A stretch of 64,000 nt of DNA from Melastoma dodecandrum. Taxonomy: Eukaryota > Streptophyta > Magnoliopsida > Myrtales > Melastomataceae. Location of the stretch: contig JARUPY010000441.1 in the NCBI GenBank assembly GCA_029817715.1, positions 1 through 64,000 of the forward strand, written 5' to 3'. The notes under the pieces are model-generated. The model was not told where the DNA came from, made no database searches, and worked only from the letters and a program-made list of their open reading frames with translations. Positions 1-10,012 of the stretch are shown in pieces. The position numbers were made by a program, and so were the translations under genes. Numbering within the stretch: position 1 is the stretch's first letter; every line of letters starts with the position of its first letter.

Positions 1-1010
1 TGATGCGCGCGCCGGTTGTGGGATTTCGGGGGATTTGGGGGTTTTTTCATCCCAACGCGAAGAACTGTCAGTGAGCTACGCAGGGCCTGTTTTTTAGGCG
101 CCCGCACACCCAGGCGCACAGGCAAGCGCGCATGAACAGTTTGCGTGTAGCGGCCAAAACAGACCCCCAAAATCCCCCAAACCCCCGTTCGATGTCGGCC
201 GAGGCGCCGATGATCGCCCTCGCCGCAGCCTTGGCGTCCTTCGCCGCCAACCTCGACCCGGCCGAGTACCGCGCCAGCCCCCCGAGCCCTGCGCCAAGCG
301 GCCTGCCGCGACTTACCCCTGGCAGCGCTTGAAGTATCGGTAGGTTGTCAGGAGCGCTCCTTCCATTTAAAATCGGCCGTCAGGCCACCCTGGCCTCTTG
401 ATCCACGCACGGACATCGGCGGGGATAGCCGCTCCACATCGTCTCTGTTCCGTACTGCGTGTGCGCACGGTGGAAGCCGAAGCTGGCCTCAGGTGTGACG
501 CAGATGGCGGTCGCGTGGGATATGGGCCGAGCAGCGTTCGTGCAAGGCAGACTGGCAAGGACCGACGACAACGAACTCGTTTGCCCGCTGCGGCGTAGCT
601 GGCCCACATCCCGTCGTACTGGACCGACCGAGCCGCCATAATTAATCCGAGACGGTCGATCGTATCGCCGTTCTCACTGCAAAACACCGACATCGGCTGG
701 ACGAACCGCCTCGGCGGGCTTCCGCCCCTGTCCATTGGAGTACAGCAAGCGAGAGACCGAGGGTTGCCGTTATCCAAGGTCGCGAATGCAGAATGGCCAT
801 GCATGGGAGCACTCCTATGGAGGGCCTCAAGACCTATGCATGCTTCCTCAGTGGCTGAGGCGAGCCGATGACTGCTCGTGTGAGAACGCCCGCCTACGGT
901 CGCCAGCATTGGTGCCCCTCGGCATGGCTCGATTACCCCCGCCGATCGTCGGGAGCACGAAAATCCTGCATCAGCGGGGAGGCTCATGTTGGTCTCACGC
1001 ACCGCTGGGC
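1..1010. other. no supported gene
   Basis: Open frames of up to about 200 codons exist here on both strands, but their translations are rich in Arg/Ser/Pro with no recognisable domain, no convincing ribosome binding site and no consistent codon bias. I see nothing beyond the G/C-tract repeat. The region looks like decayed sequence at the edge of an accessory block. Confidence 0.5.
28..186. repeat. G-rich/C-rich inverted tract pair
   Basis: Positions 28-41 read five G, ATTT, five G, followed by six T. Positions 164-186 read as three C5 blocks separated by AAAAT and AAA. The reverse complement of 164-178 equals the first tract except for one extra T, so the two form an imperfect inverted repeat about 120 bases apart. 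The origin is unclear: slipped G runs or remnants of a short mobile repeat. No gene is tied to it. Confidence 0.4.
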
Positions 1011-1214
1011 TTACCGCGCTCCTGCTACAATACTGGTCCCGGGCCGTCGAGCGGCCTCTTTCCCTTCACCGTACCGGCCCGCTCCATCGGGAACCATCCT
1101 GCGGCTTTCACAGAACCAGTCGCCGTGGTCCTGGGGAGTGTTGGCAAGCCCCTCACTCTCGGGTTTGCCGCCGGGCATCCGCTCTGCCTGGGTATCAGTC
1201 GGTTGATCAGCCAT
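1011..1214 (-). CDS. small hydrophilic hypothetical protein
   Basis: A 67-residue frame starting MADQPTDTQAERMPGGKPES. It is acidic, Gly/Pro-rich and has no signal peptide or membrane segment. A purine-rich stretch (GAGGGGA) lies shortly before the ATG. The composition looks like that of a genuine small soluble alphaproteobacterial protein, unlike the overlapping frames, but I do not recognise a family. It lies downstream of two small secreted-peptide genes on the same strand. Function unknown. Confidence 0.35.
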   Translation of the reverse strand: MADQPTDTQAERMPGGKPESEGLANTPQDHGDWFCESRRMVPDGAGRYGEGKEAARRPGTSIVAGAR

Positions 1215-1575
1215 GCTGTGTCCCCTCAAATCTCGGTCTCGCGCGCCTCACCACAGCGGTCCTCGCCAACGCCCTTCTGCTACAAAACCGACTTCCGGCG
1301 CCTCGTCGTTCGTGGGGAGGGCCGCCTCCGTGTCTGCACCCTTGGTCTTAGTCGGATCGGGATGGCGGCGGGCGTCGTACTCTGTGACCGCAAGATCCTC
1401 GGTGTTTGGCTGATTTGTTTGGAGCGGGATCGTTCGACATCAGCGTTCTCCGTGCTTCAAACCAATGCCGTGATCACGAACCCAGAGTTCGGCCGCGTCA
1501 AATATGATCGGTTTCGGGAGAGAGGCCCAGTCGACACAAAAACGGCGAGGCTCTCGCCCCGCCGCATCTTCTCGA
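1215..1575. other. no supported gene
   Basis: About 360 bases with no frame that shows a domain, signal peptide or plausible start. Nothing further was seen. Confidence 0.4.
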
Positions 1576-1684
1576 TCACTGTAGCCGCATCAGAGGTGCA
1601 GCATGCACGTCGGCCGACCCGATGACCGTCATCGCGAGACCAACCAGCAAACACGGCGGCCATCGCGTAGGAGAAGAGCTTCAT
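1576..1684 (-). pseudogene. small secreted peptide, frameshifted
   Basis: The frame begins MKLFSYAMAAVFAG. After a one-base shift near 1640 it continues as LAMTVIGSADVHAAPLMRLQ and stops. Together this is a textbook Sec signal peptide (Lys, hydrophobic core, AxA-type site VHA-A) followed by only a few residues, about 35 residues in total. It is either a very small exported peptide or the surviving N-terminus of a longer secreted protein. It sits just downstream of another small secreted protein on the same strand. Confidence 0.4.
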
Positions 1685-1815
1685 AATGAGGGTGCCCTCC
1701 TCCGCTCAGCAGCGGTTGCCGCCGGAGGTCCGGCCAATACTGTTTGACGGGGAAGTTCTGCTGCTCGCATTGCCTTCGGCCTGCCGAACTCAACGGGCAG
1801 GTAGCAGGGTTCAGG

Positions 1816-1974
1816 TCAGAGCGTCCACCGGAACTGTGCGCCAAAAGAGCCGGTCGTCTCGACCTCATAGGGGGTGAGGCCAGTCCAGACAGGGCGGGTC
1901 TGAGCCATGGCGGCCGAGATCGGAGCTGCGCCAAGGACAAGGGCGGTGACGACGGCGACGATACGGGTCTTCAT
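1816..1974 (-). CDS. small secreted protein, 52 residues
   Basis: Begins MKTRIVAVVTALVLGAAPIS and continues to a likely signal peptidase site at AMA-Q, giving a 25-residue signal peptide and a mature peptide of about 27 residues (starting QTRPVWTGLTPYEVETTGSF). A clear AAAGGAG ribosome binding site lies 13 bases before the ATG. The shortness, perfect signal peptide and RBS argue that this is a real gene. The family is unnamed; export to the periplasm or outside is inferred from the signal alone. Confidence 0.7.
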   Translation of the reverse strand: MKTRIVAVVTALVLGAAPISAAMAQTRPVWTGLTPYEVETTGSFGAQFRWTL

Positions 1975-2319
1975 GGCTTTCTTAAAACTCCTTTACGCGG
2001 TGTAGTCCCCGAGTTGTTCGGCCTATTCCTCTTGCGTGATCCTAAGGTGGTGTCTGTTTTGCCGGCGTGACGTGCATCCGCACACGCAGCAAATGTGGAT
2101 TAAGTTGGAGGGTAGATTTCCGTAGGGACTCCCTCCCGCGGCGAATGGGTCGCCCTTCGCCACTGATGCAGCTTTTGAGAACTCCGCAGAGAGGCTGCGG
2201 ACCCTGACCAACCAAAAGCCGATGGAAACGCTCGTGAAATCTATTAGCCAAGTACTATACATCTGAACCTGTTTTCTGGCCTGTCTTTTAAACAGGCAGT
2301 TCCCCCGAGAGGCTGACCG
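1975..2319. other. no supported gene
   Basis: Intergenic stretch between the secreted peptide (minus) and the DUF5681-type cassette (plus). It should contain both outward promoters, but I see no clear sigma-70 boxes, operator or terminator. Confidence 0.4.
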
Positions 2320-2707
2320 ATGCCGAGGGAAGGTACGCAGTTCGAGTCGGCCGCTCCAGCAACCCTCCCGGCCGCCCCACGGGCAGCCGCAAACCGCTCG
2401 ACGCGCGCCCTGGAAGCGATCCTCGAAGGCGAGGCCGAAGCCCTGACCCGCCGGGCGACCGCGATGGCCCTGGAGGGCGACGGGCCCGCCATGAAGCTCT
2501 GCCTGGACCGCCTTGCTCTCCCCCCCGGCGGGACCTGGTCGATCTCGTTCGATCTGCCGACCATCGAGAGCGCTGCCGACTTGCCCAAGGCGACTGAGGC
2601 CATGCTCCGCGCCGTGGCCCCCGGCGAGATACACACCCAGCGAGGCCGCCGACATCGGCAAGGCGGTATCAGCCCATATCAAGAGCGATCACAGGCCGCT
2701 CAGATGA
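2320..2707 (+). pseudogene. DUF5681-type protein, frameshifted
   Basis: The first frame contains ALEAILEGEAEALTRRATAM and MKLCLDRLALPPGGTW, the hallmark of small DUF5681-like proteins common in methylobacterial phage and plasmid-like regions. Near 2630 the conserved reading moves to another frame (TPSEAADIGKAVSAHIKS) and stops at 2707. Total scale is about 130 residues. Such proteins usually sit upstream of the two small genes found next here, so the cassette is recognisable although broken. Function is unknown; a role in phage packaging or regulation has only been guessed for relatives. Confidence 0.6.
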
Positions 2708-2743
2708 GCAGATCGCCTCGCCCGCCCGGAGGAAGGCCGCCGG

Positions 2744-3095
2744 ATGAGTGCCAACCTTGCGAGCCTAGAGCGCCGTCTTTCCAAGATGGAGGCGAAGCCG
2801 CCGCCTGCCCCGAGGCCTGTACGTCGTGGTCCTGGGGCTCGACCCCCGCCGAGATCGAGGCATCCCTTGATCCGGCCCGCCCGCAGCAAGGCCATCGCCG
2901 ACGGCGACCCGGTGGTCCGCCGCGCTTGGCCGGTCGAGTACCGCGATCCCCCGAAAGCCGTTGGGTCCGCAACCATATTGCGGGAGTGTCGACCGAACCG
3001 AGTTCGACGCACTGATGGGCGAGTTGGACCGGTTTCAATGGACGGATGGTGTCTGGCACCTTCGCGAAGAGGCCGAGGCGGTGTGGCGACCCTGA
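2744..3095 (+). pseudogene. small coiled-coil hypothetical, frameshifted
   Basis: Starts MSANLASLERRLSKMEAKPP, a short heptad-like helix. The likely continuation changes frame at least twice: TPAEIEASLDPARPQQG, then KAIADGDPVVRRAWP, then EFDALMGELDRFQWTDGVWH, ending EEAEAVWRP and TGA at 3093. Each piece looks like a conserved protein, and together they give one product of about 115 residues. It follows the DUF5681-like gene and precedes another small protein of the same type. I infer a phage- or plasmid-derived cassette; function unknown. Confidence 0.5.
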
Positions 3096-3376
3096 TCTCG
3101 ACACGGCCGGGATCGAGGCCAAGGCCGCGCAGCCCCTCTGCGATTGAGAAGGCCCGCACCAATGACGGATGCTGCCTTGCCCTTCTTGGCGCGGTCCTCG
3201 CCGTCCCGCTGAAACGGCGAGCGCGCCCTCCCTGACCGAGGACAGGGCATGGCGCAATACCTCAGCCTTCATAGAGACGCTAGGCTTGCGTGATCGGATC
3301 CGCGGGCCGAGAAGACGTCCTACTCCGCGCGACACAGCGCGCCCTGCCGCGTGACGAAGCACTGAGGAGTCGGCCG

Positions 3377-3655
3377 ATGAGCCTCATCGACATTGAACGC
3401 CGCCTCGCCCGCTTGGAGGCCGCCCGCCACCACCACCACGCCCCACGCCATCCTCTCAGACCGCACAAATCGGGGCGACCCGGCCCGGCGACCTCGAAGC
3501 GGCCGACGCCATGATGAACTGGCAACGGTGGGTCGCCCAAGGCCGAGCGGACCGTCCGCAACGGCGTGCTGTGCCTGTCGCGGCCGGAGATGACTGCTGC
3601 CGAATGGGCTGCAGCTCACGTTAAACAGCGTACTAAGCGAAGGGTTCGTCGCTGA
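3377..3655 (+). pseudogene. small hypothetical cassette protein, frameshifted
   Basis: Starts MSLIDIERRLARLEAARHHH, a short coiled-coil opening, with an RBS-like GGAG upstream. The conserved reading then moves through the other frames: GDLEAADAMMNWQRWVAQ, then ERTVRNGVLCLSRPEMTAAE, ending in a basic tail and TGA at 3653. About 90 residues in total. It is the third member of the small-gene cassette beginning at 2320. Two shifts make it non-functional as read. Confidence 0.5.
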
Positions 3656-4337
3656 ACGACTGGCCAGATCATGGTGCATGCCGAATCTTCATGCAATCGC
3701 AAATGTTCCAATACAAAGGCAGATGCTCCAAAAATTAAGCCAACAATAAATTAATCAGCTCAAGTTAAGCGTATGCCAGTTTCTGCTACCTTGATAGTGT
3801 CATGTTGTCCGGCGTCTTTCCAATAAAAAGTTTGTCAATAGAAGTTTGGCGCTGCGACACACCAGCGCTACAAGCGGACCTTCGCGCACGGCTTTGTTTC
3901 ACACCTAGCCCACCCAACGAAGGACTGGTCGAACAAAATCGACGGTTTGATGCCGCCTTGGAAAAATATGAGCCCAAGGACTGTGCATGTTATCGACCCC
4001 TGGACAGGCGTCTGTTGTACTGGAACAAGTCGCTACTTGGAGAATCTTCGGGCTGAAGCATGACCAATTGCACGTTTGGCATGAGCCAGCGGCAGATAAT
4101 CGAGATCCTCGTCGATCTTGGTGCGCTATGCCCCTGGCATGACGGTCGATGCTCTTCTCGGAAGGCCACACGGACCTCACTCATTGAGGGACAAAGCAAC
4201 ATCCATCCTGCGCGAAACTTTGCCGATTGGGCGCACCGTCGCGGCGACCCACCCGAGCCATGAGCGGTGGCGGGTGGGTTGCAACCTTTGAAGACGTCAC
4301 CCGAGCGGCGGCGCAACGAGGACCGCATCACTTACAT
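3656..4337. other. no supported gene; AT-richer patch
   Basis: Bases 3690-3870 are visibly less GC-rich than the surroundings (runs such as AAATTAAGCC, AATAAATTAATC). Short frames exist on both strands without recognisable domains. It may hold the missing N-terminal part of the GGDEF-EAL gene that follows or foreign DNA; I cannot decide. Confidence 0.35.
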
Positions 4338-5667
4338 GGGCGCCGGGGCACGACGCCCTGACTGATCTTCCGAACCGTGTGGCGTTGCACGAGATCGGCA
4401 ACGCGATGCTGGGCTCGCGTCCCTACACGGTGAGAACCTCCAGCTGTGCTCTGCCTCGACCTCGACCGGTTCAAGCAAGTCAACGATGGCTTCGGCCACG
4501 CGAACGAGGTGATCGGTCCTCCTGCGATGTGTCGCCCAGCGGTTTTGCAAGCGACAGGTCCGGGAGGGCGCCACCGTCGCGCGCATGGGTGGCGACGAAT
4601 TCGCCCGTTCTACCACCGGATCAAGGACCCTGACGGATGCGGAGGCGCTGGGCTCGACGTCTGGTAACTGCGGTCAGCGCACCCTACGATTTCGACGGAC
4701 TGTGTGTGGAAATTGGCATGAGCGCCGGATCGCGCTGTTCCGACAGAGAGGGCGGCGACATCACACACCTCCTCCAGGAGCGGCTGATCTCGCGCTCCTA
4801 CCAAGCGAAATCGGAATGGACGCGGGACGTATAGGGTCTTCGAACCCCAGATGGATGAGAGCGCGCGAGCTCGCCTCACGCTCCGAGAGCGGGAACTACG
4901 CGAGGCGCTGACGAACGGCCGCTTCGAACTGCATTACCAGCCTCTGGTCGATCTCGGCAGCAATGACGTAATGGGGCTGGAGGCCCTGGTGCCTGGTTGG
5001 CGCCCACCCCGATCGTGGTCTCATTAGCCCGGCCGACCTTCCATATTCCTGTCGCCGAGGAGACGGGCCCTGATCGTGCCCATGGGTGAGTGGGTACTGA
5101 GGCAGGCTTGCCGCGACGCCGCGCGGAGGCCCACTCATGTCCGCATCGCGGTCAACCGTATCGGCCCTTCAACTCCGCCAACGCAATTTCGCGTACGATG
5201 GTGGTCTCCGCCGTTGGTCGGAAAGCGGTCTTGAACCCGAAGCCGTCTCGAACTGGAGATCACCGAGAGTGTTCTCCTGGACGAAGACCGATGCGAACCT
5301 CGAGTTGCTGCACGTCCTACGCGATCTCGGTATCCGCCATCGCTATGGACGACTTCGGTAACTGGCTACTCGAGCATCAGCTACCTCCGACAATCCCCTT
5401 CGATAAGATCAAGATCGATCGGTCCTTTGTTCGCGAGATCGTGAGAAGCCGGAAGCGGCGGCAATCTATCCGGGCGATCATCGGGCTCGGCCAAAGCCTC
5501 AACATGACGACCTTGGTGGAAGGTATCGAAACGGACGATGCAGCGCAGCGCTGTGCTGGCTGAGGGCGCTCACGAAATGCAGGGCTTTCTGTTCAGCCCT
5601 CCCCGTCCCCGCCGGAGAGATCGACGCTATGTTTCAAAGCGATCGCTCGAAGAACAGAGCAGCATGA
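4338..5667 (+). pseudogene. GGDEF-EAL cyclic-di-GMP protein, multiply broken
   Basis: Pieces of a diguanylate cyclase/phosphodiesterase occur in order but in changing frames: HDALTDLPNRVALHE near 4350, LCLDLDRFKQVNDGFGHANE near 4450, ARMGGDEFA near 4580 (the GGDEF active loop), then the EAL domain: FELHYQPLVDLGSNDVMGLE near 4925 (EAL present as GLEALV), FDKIKIDRSFVREIV near 5400 and TTLVEGIETDDAA near 5510, ending RAA and TGA at 5665. At least six shifts separate them. The intact protein would make and/or hydrolyse c-di-GMP at the membrane or in the cytoplasm. So many lesions argue for true decay here. Confidence 0.75.
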
Positions 5668-5913
5668 GTGTCCGGGCCGTGTGACGCTGTCCCTATATCA
5701 CTCGACCGATACGGTTGGGGCAGGATGCTCCAGCACGATTTGCTGCAGCGATCGGGAAATAGGCGACGTCTTTGCGAGAACCAACTCAGCACTTAACGCA
5801 CGCCTCGGCTCCCTCAAGCTGCCCTACATATCATCCCGGTCGCTCCGGTTCCAGCAACCGAACGACACCAGGGGCCCGAACCACGTCCATCACGGGATAC
5901 GGCCTCCAAAGCC

Positions 5914-6400
5914 TCACACCCCAAGGAACTTCGCTGAACTCTCGGGACGGCCTGTGCGTGCAGGTAGGCGCCCCGTCGTCGTCAACGAGGCGTGGCCCAG
6001 CGTCGCCTGCACGAGGTGTATCGGCGCGCCGCGATCGAGGCTGTGCGAGGCGTGCGCGTGCCGCAGCCAGTGCGCCGAGACCTCGCTCGGCAGCCCAGCC
6101 CGGACAGCCGCGGCCTTCACCACCCGGCGGACCGCGCTCGGATCCAGCACCCCGCCCTTTCGCGACACGGAACACCGGAGAGGCTGTCGGCTGGATCCTC
6201 GCCCCACAGAGCCGCGAGTGCACCTTCCACGTCGAGGCCGACAGCAGCACCGCCCGCGTCTTGCCGCCCTTGCCGAACACCGTGGCTTGCCCGGCCTCGT
6301 CCCGGGCCATCGGGTCGCGCCAGCGGAGCCCGCACACTTCCGAGATGCGCAGCCCGCCGCCGTAGAGCACCGTCAGCAGCACACGGTTTCGCAGTCACCG
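5914..6400 (-). pseudogene. tyrosine recombinase (XerC/D-like) catalytic-domain remnant
   Basis: The C-terminal catalytic domain is visible: VLLTVLYGGGLRISEVCGLR with the first catalytic Arg, then GKGGKTRAVLLS, a frame change near 6170, SAHWLRHAHASHSLDRGA with the HxxR motif, and QATLGHASLTTTGR. The nucleophilic Tyr that should follow is displaced by an extra base near 5970 (read as GRLPART instead of GRYLHAR); the gene ends SSAKFLGV. The N-terminal core-binding domain is missing. Intact relatives integrate or resolve mobile elements, so this marks a former integration event. Confidence 0.75.
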
Positions 6401-6570
6401 GTTTCCTGCCGGATCATCTGCGCATCGTCCGTCGGCCTGTGCCGTGATCCTGATCCGCTAGCCCTCACCAGCCGCAGTCCGCGGCCGGATGCGCAGAGCC
6501 GGGCGAGCCTCGATGATGGGGCCTGCCCGGCTTATGATGTGAGGCTCGCACGTCCGTACGGCGGGCTAAG

Positions 6571-7339
6571 TCAAGGCCTCAGATGTCTTCCATGCCACTC
6601 GACGTGACCGTCGGACAGCCCGTAGCGGGCACCGACGACCTTGACCTTACCCTTTGCCAGTGCGTCACGTGATCACCAAGCTCTGCGTGGTCAGCCGCTT
6701 CGCGAACCCGGCGCGCGCTTGACTGCGAACCGATGCTTCGAGCAGGTCGCCGCCTTGGGCCTTGGCTTCTAGGACAGCCGTACGATCAGGCTGCACCATC
6801 TCGCCGATGACGCCCGGGAATGTTCGCATTCTTCTCCACGACAAATCGACTGCCGCCGCGACGGCGCCGCAACGACTGGTTGCCCTAGCACAACGACGAG
6901 AGGCACACCCAAGACGCCGACCAGCGTACTCAATGCTCCCCAGCGCCGCAGGTGTCGACAGTGTTGCCCGCGTTTCCGGACGATGAACAGCTCTCCCAGA
7001 CCGCGGCCGAACAGGATCTCGGGTGAGACGCGGCTGTCGGAGCAGCCGACCAGCACACAGAAGGGAGCTTGACCACGGGCGAGTTCGAGGCCGGTCGTTC
7101 CCGCCCGTTTGGCCGCCAGAGACGGCGCCTCGTTCCTGAAATTCTCGTTGCCATCTTTCATGAGCTTGAGGGCCTCTGCTGGAGCCAGCCCGGTCTTCGC
7201 TACGGGCGTCGCAGCCCGCGCGCCGGCGTTTCGGCAACGCCGTGGCAGCGAAGGCGCCCGCTGCGCCTCAGTAAGAGGCTTCGACGGCCCGAGCCGTAAC
7301 GAGCTGTCCGCGGCGCAAGCAGTCGCAATTGATATGCAT
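6571..7339 (-). pseudogene. periplasmic-type beta-carbonic anhydrase, frameshifted
   Basis: The core CVLVGCSDSRVSPEILFGRG carries the zinc-binding Cys and the Asp-Arg dyad of beta-carbonic anhydrases. ELFIVRKRG, SIEYA and LGVPLVVVLGQPVV follow in shifted frames, and the end reads LAKGKVKVVGARYGLSDGHV before TGA at 6571. From the ATG at 7339 the N-terminus MHINCDCLRRGQLV then a broken hydrophobic stretch (GAAGAFAATALP) resembles a twin-arginine leader, suggesting export. The enzyme interconverts CO2 and bicarbonate. The second zinc-ligand segment (HxxC) is disrupted (GQPVVAAP read). At least four breaks: inactive as read. Confidence 0.75.
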
Positions 7340-8030
7340 GGAGCTGGTCCCCCTAGAAGTCCGCTCAGCCCAGGCACTCTTGAGCCGCGCAGGTGGCATC
7401 TCGGACGACCGGCGCTCTTCCTTTAATCCCCGGCCTACGGTGCGACCAATGATCGGAGTATATCGCCCTAACGTGTCGCATGCGTTGTGTCAGGCGAAGC
7501 TCGATAACGGGGCCGCTCGGCTAGAGGTCTCCATGACTGACTTGGGTGGATTCCTGTCCGTCCGCTTCTGAGCGAGGCGGATGTAAAATCGGACGTTGCC
7601 ATGTTCATTCGGCTTCACACCACGGCGACGTTGGCGCATCCGGACAAAACACAACCTCACCTTGGCAGCGAAGCTCAGCCTATTGTGCGATAGTCCGTCC
7701 ATGACGAACGTGTGGATCCGCCCAGACTTCGATTGCGCCAAACCGATGAAGCGTCCGAGACTGTCGACAATTTCACACCTCTGCAGCTTTACGGCAAAGC
7801 CGTCGGCCACTTCGTGGCATTGATCCGCGTCCAGAGCGACGAGGCCGGGGAGACGCTGCAGCTGATTGTCGACCAGGAGGCCGGCGAAGCAGCCGAGACC
7901 GTGGCGATATAGCCGGACACCGCCGCAGGCGAAGCGGAAAGCCGAAACCATGGCGCATGCCATCCTGATGACGCTGGCTATCGTCAGGGAGTCCTTTGTC
8001 GGCCTGCCCAGGTTCGCCCGCGCTGGACTC
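7340..8030. other. no supported gene
   Basis: About 690 bases between two remnants. Frames of 60-157 codons exist on both strands, but none shows a family signature or a convincing start. I see nothing I can name. Confidence 0.4.
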
Positions 8031-8680
8031 TTAGGCGGCCAACCTCGCGATGACCTTCTGAATCTGCGCGGCGCACCAAATACCGCCTCGCGCGGCCGGG
8101 ATGCCCCGCTCGTTCAGGGCCGTCGCCATCGCCCGCAGTGGACGTAGCACCGGTCGTTCTGATGTCGGCAATGATGGGGCGGGATCAGTCGGCCCGGCTG
8201 TTCGCAATTTCCTGCTGACAGGTACGGCCTAACCACCCGACCGACATCCTGTTTGCCGAGATGCGGCCGGGTTTACCTAACTGCGTCGCGCCTTTCCGGG
8301 CCCCCTTGAGGGCGGCGAGCTCCGCATTCGAGAGCGCAGCATCGTAGCACGTTTGGCGGCGAGCGCCTCCCATGTCCGCTGAGAGATCATCTGCCGCTCG
8401 GCCTGAGCGATGACCGCCATGACGCCGACGACCATCTCGTTGGCCTCCGGCATATCGGCAGCAACGAACCGGGCACCGGCCTTCTGAAGACCGAGCAGGA
8501 AGTGCGCATCGCGAGACAGACGATTCCAAACTTGGCGATCACCAGCGTCCGCGTGATGCAGGCGGCAGAGCACCAAGGCCTTCTGCAGTTCCCGGACGAT
8601 CGTTGCCGGCTGCCGCTCTCGACCTCGACCAATTCGGACAAGACCGTTCGTTGCCCGTTGAGGACGGGCGAGTCTCGATG
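8031..8680 (-). pseudogene. serine recombinase (resolvase) remnant
   Basis: Conserved resolvase blocks are present in changing frames: LSELVEVESG near 8640, RTLVIAKF near 8540, then DAHFLLGLQKAGARFVAADM, PEANEMVVGVMAVIAQAERQ and MISQRT near 8500-8380, KGATQLGKPG near 8290 and, at the end, AAQIQKVIARLAA with TAA at 8031. The N-terminal segment with the nucleophilic Ser (YxRVS) is not visible. Intact relatives resolve or invert DNA by double-strand exchange. This is the second recombinase remnant in the first 9 kb and supports a former mobile element. Confidence 0.75.
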
Positions 8681-8920
8681 ATTGGGCGGCCTGCAAGCAA
8701 ATGTCAGAACGGGCTTCAAGCTGTCGAGCGATTGACGCTTCTAACATTCTCAGTTCACCTTTTGCGCCGCTGCGGTCGGGGACGAGGCCATGTGCCAGTC
8801 GGAAAGGGGCAAATCCCGCTGCCCCTACAACTGCTGAAGGTCCGAGCGACTGCTCTTAACTATCGCCCGTCTGCTCAACGTTCCGCTTAGCACCTTTGTT
8901 GTGTACTACCCACGAGCCCA
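8681..8920. other. no supported gene
   Basis: The 240 bases upstream of the resolvase remnant should encode its N-terminal catalytic region, but no YxRVS-type motif can be read in any frame; it seems deleted or replaced. Confidence 0.35.
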
Positions 8921-9049
8921 ATGGTCGGGCCTCATGTCTCCCTGGCCGAGCCGGGCGAACTGCTGAAGATTTACCTCAACCTTCCCCCTGAACCACGACG
9001 CGAATTGCTTGCTCACGCGCCCGCCAGCTGGCGCACGCCCAGAACTGAG
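8921..9049 (+). pseudogene. possible small helical protein
   Basis: A short frame from the ATG at 8921 reads MVGPHVSLAEPGELLKIYLN then LPPEPRRELLAHA. A one-base shift near 9025 would give ARQLAHAQN and TGA. The amphipathic character and Arg/Leu-rich helix look protein-like, but there is no family match and the RBS is weak. Weakly supported. Confidence 0.25.
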
Positions 9050-9152
9050 TGCCCTAAGCAACGCTTAAGCTATTGCCGTGTCTCACGACATCGCGCAGTA
9101 TTGCTGACACAAGTTAGTTTCAGGCCCGGCCGGGATTTTTGTGGGGCGGCTA

Positions 9153-9736
9153 ATGGGTAGGGTATCCGGCATACCAGTACCGTACTTGCCCGATTGTTTG
9201 CGGGCAGCGGGGGTGGTCGGGTGTTGGGCGGTGGATGGTGCAACCGGCCTCGTCGTAGCCGATCCTTGCGGTAGTCGAACTCTACGGTATCCCTCACAGC
9301 GATCCGGCCAACGGCGCCCCTCTGGAGCGCTATGCCGAGGCGGTGCATCCCGCCGACCGTGCGAGCTTCATGATAGCGGTGGCGACGGCCAGTCGGCATG
9401 GCGCTCCCTTCGCAGCCCAGTATCGGGTGCGCACGAGCGCCGGCGTGCGGTTCGTGCACGACTACGGCGCGTTCACGCTGGATGAAGCCGGGCGACCGTT
9501 TCGAGGACAGGGCATCGTCATCGACGTCACGCATCAGCGCGGTGAAATAGAAGCCTATCAGGAGGTTGCCGCGCACGGGATGCCGAGCAAGATCCTACAA
9601 GAGCAGGTGGGCCCTGCTGGCTGAGCACGTCGTTTCAGCGAGCGAGATCGTACGCCTGTTCCCGTCCGTCCGGCTGCGTGCTTTGACCGACCCATTGTTG
9701 TGGGAGGTTGGGCCCGCCTTCTTGCATGGTCGATGA
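9153..9736 (+). pseudogene. PAS-fold signalling protein, frameshifted
   Basis: Starts MGRVSGIPVPYLPDCLRAAG, then VVGCWAVDGATGLVVAD. After a shift near 9270 a PAS/PAC-like core follows (RYAEAVHPADRASFMIA, FAAQYRVRTSAGVRFVHDYG, GQGIVIDVTHQ). A second shift near 9608 restores VVSASEIVRLFPSVRLRALT and the end AFLHGR with TGA at 9734. About 190 residues, no membrane segment and no attached kinase. Small free PAS proteins of this kind are frequent in methylobacteria. Ligand and partner unknown. Two single-base shifts could be real or sequencing error. Confidence 0.6.
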
Positions 9737-9743
9737 AGTAGCG

Positions 9744-9899
9744 ATGAGCGACGGCGACTACGTTGCGATGGCCGATGCCAAGGCCATCGACATGCGCCCG
9801 CAGGCGAAGAAAGCCCTCGTCGACGAGGCCACCACGCCGGGCCTGCGCCGGACGATGGTCAAAACGGCGGTCATCCTCGGCTTTCCAGTCGCCGAGTGA
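9744..9899 (+). CDS. small hypothetical protein, 51 residues
   Basis: ATG at 9744 begins MSDGDYVAMADAKAIDMRPQ and continues through KKALVDEATTPGLRRTMVKT to LGFPVAE. It is unbroken, with a protein-like composition and helical character and no signal peptide. It starts 8 bases after the PAS protein stop, so it may be co-transcribed with it. I recognise no family. Confidence 0.45.
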   Translation: MSDGDYVAMADAKAIDMRPQAKKALVDEATTPGLRRTMVKTAVILGFPVAE

Positions 9900-10012
9900 C
9901 CGAACCCCGCTACCCGGCGCAAGCCTTCTCAGCAGGGCCGGGCGATCCGGTCCCGCGCCATCGCCGCAATCCACGCCGGGCCTACGACCGCGAGGTGCGT
10001 GAATGCCGGCCG

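Noticed and set aside
735..1625. Open frame of about 296 codons on the plus strand
   Set aside because: Translation is Arg/Ser/Pro-rich without domain or RBS, and it overlaps better small-gene candidates on the minus strand.
5681..6607. Open frame of about 308 codons on the plus strand
   Set aside because: It is the antisense of the tyrosine recombinase remnant, whose motifs are clear on the minus strand.
7490..7963. Minus-strand frame of about 157 codons as a transposase
   Set aside because: No DDE, HTH or other transposase motif could be found in it.
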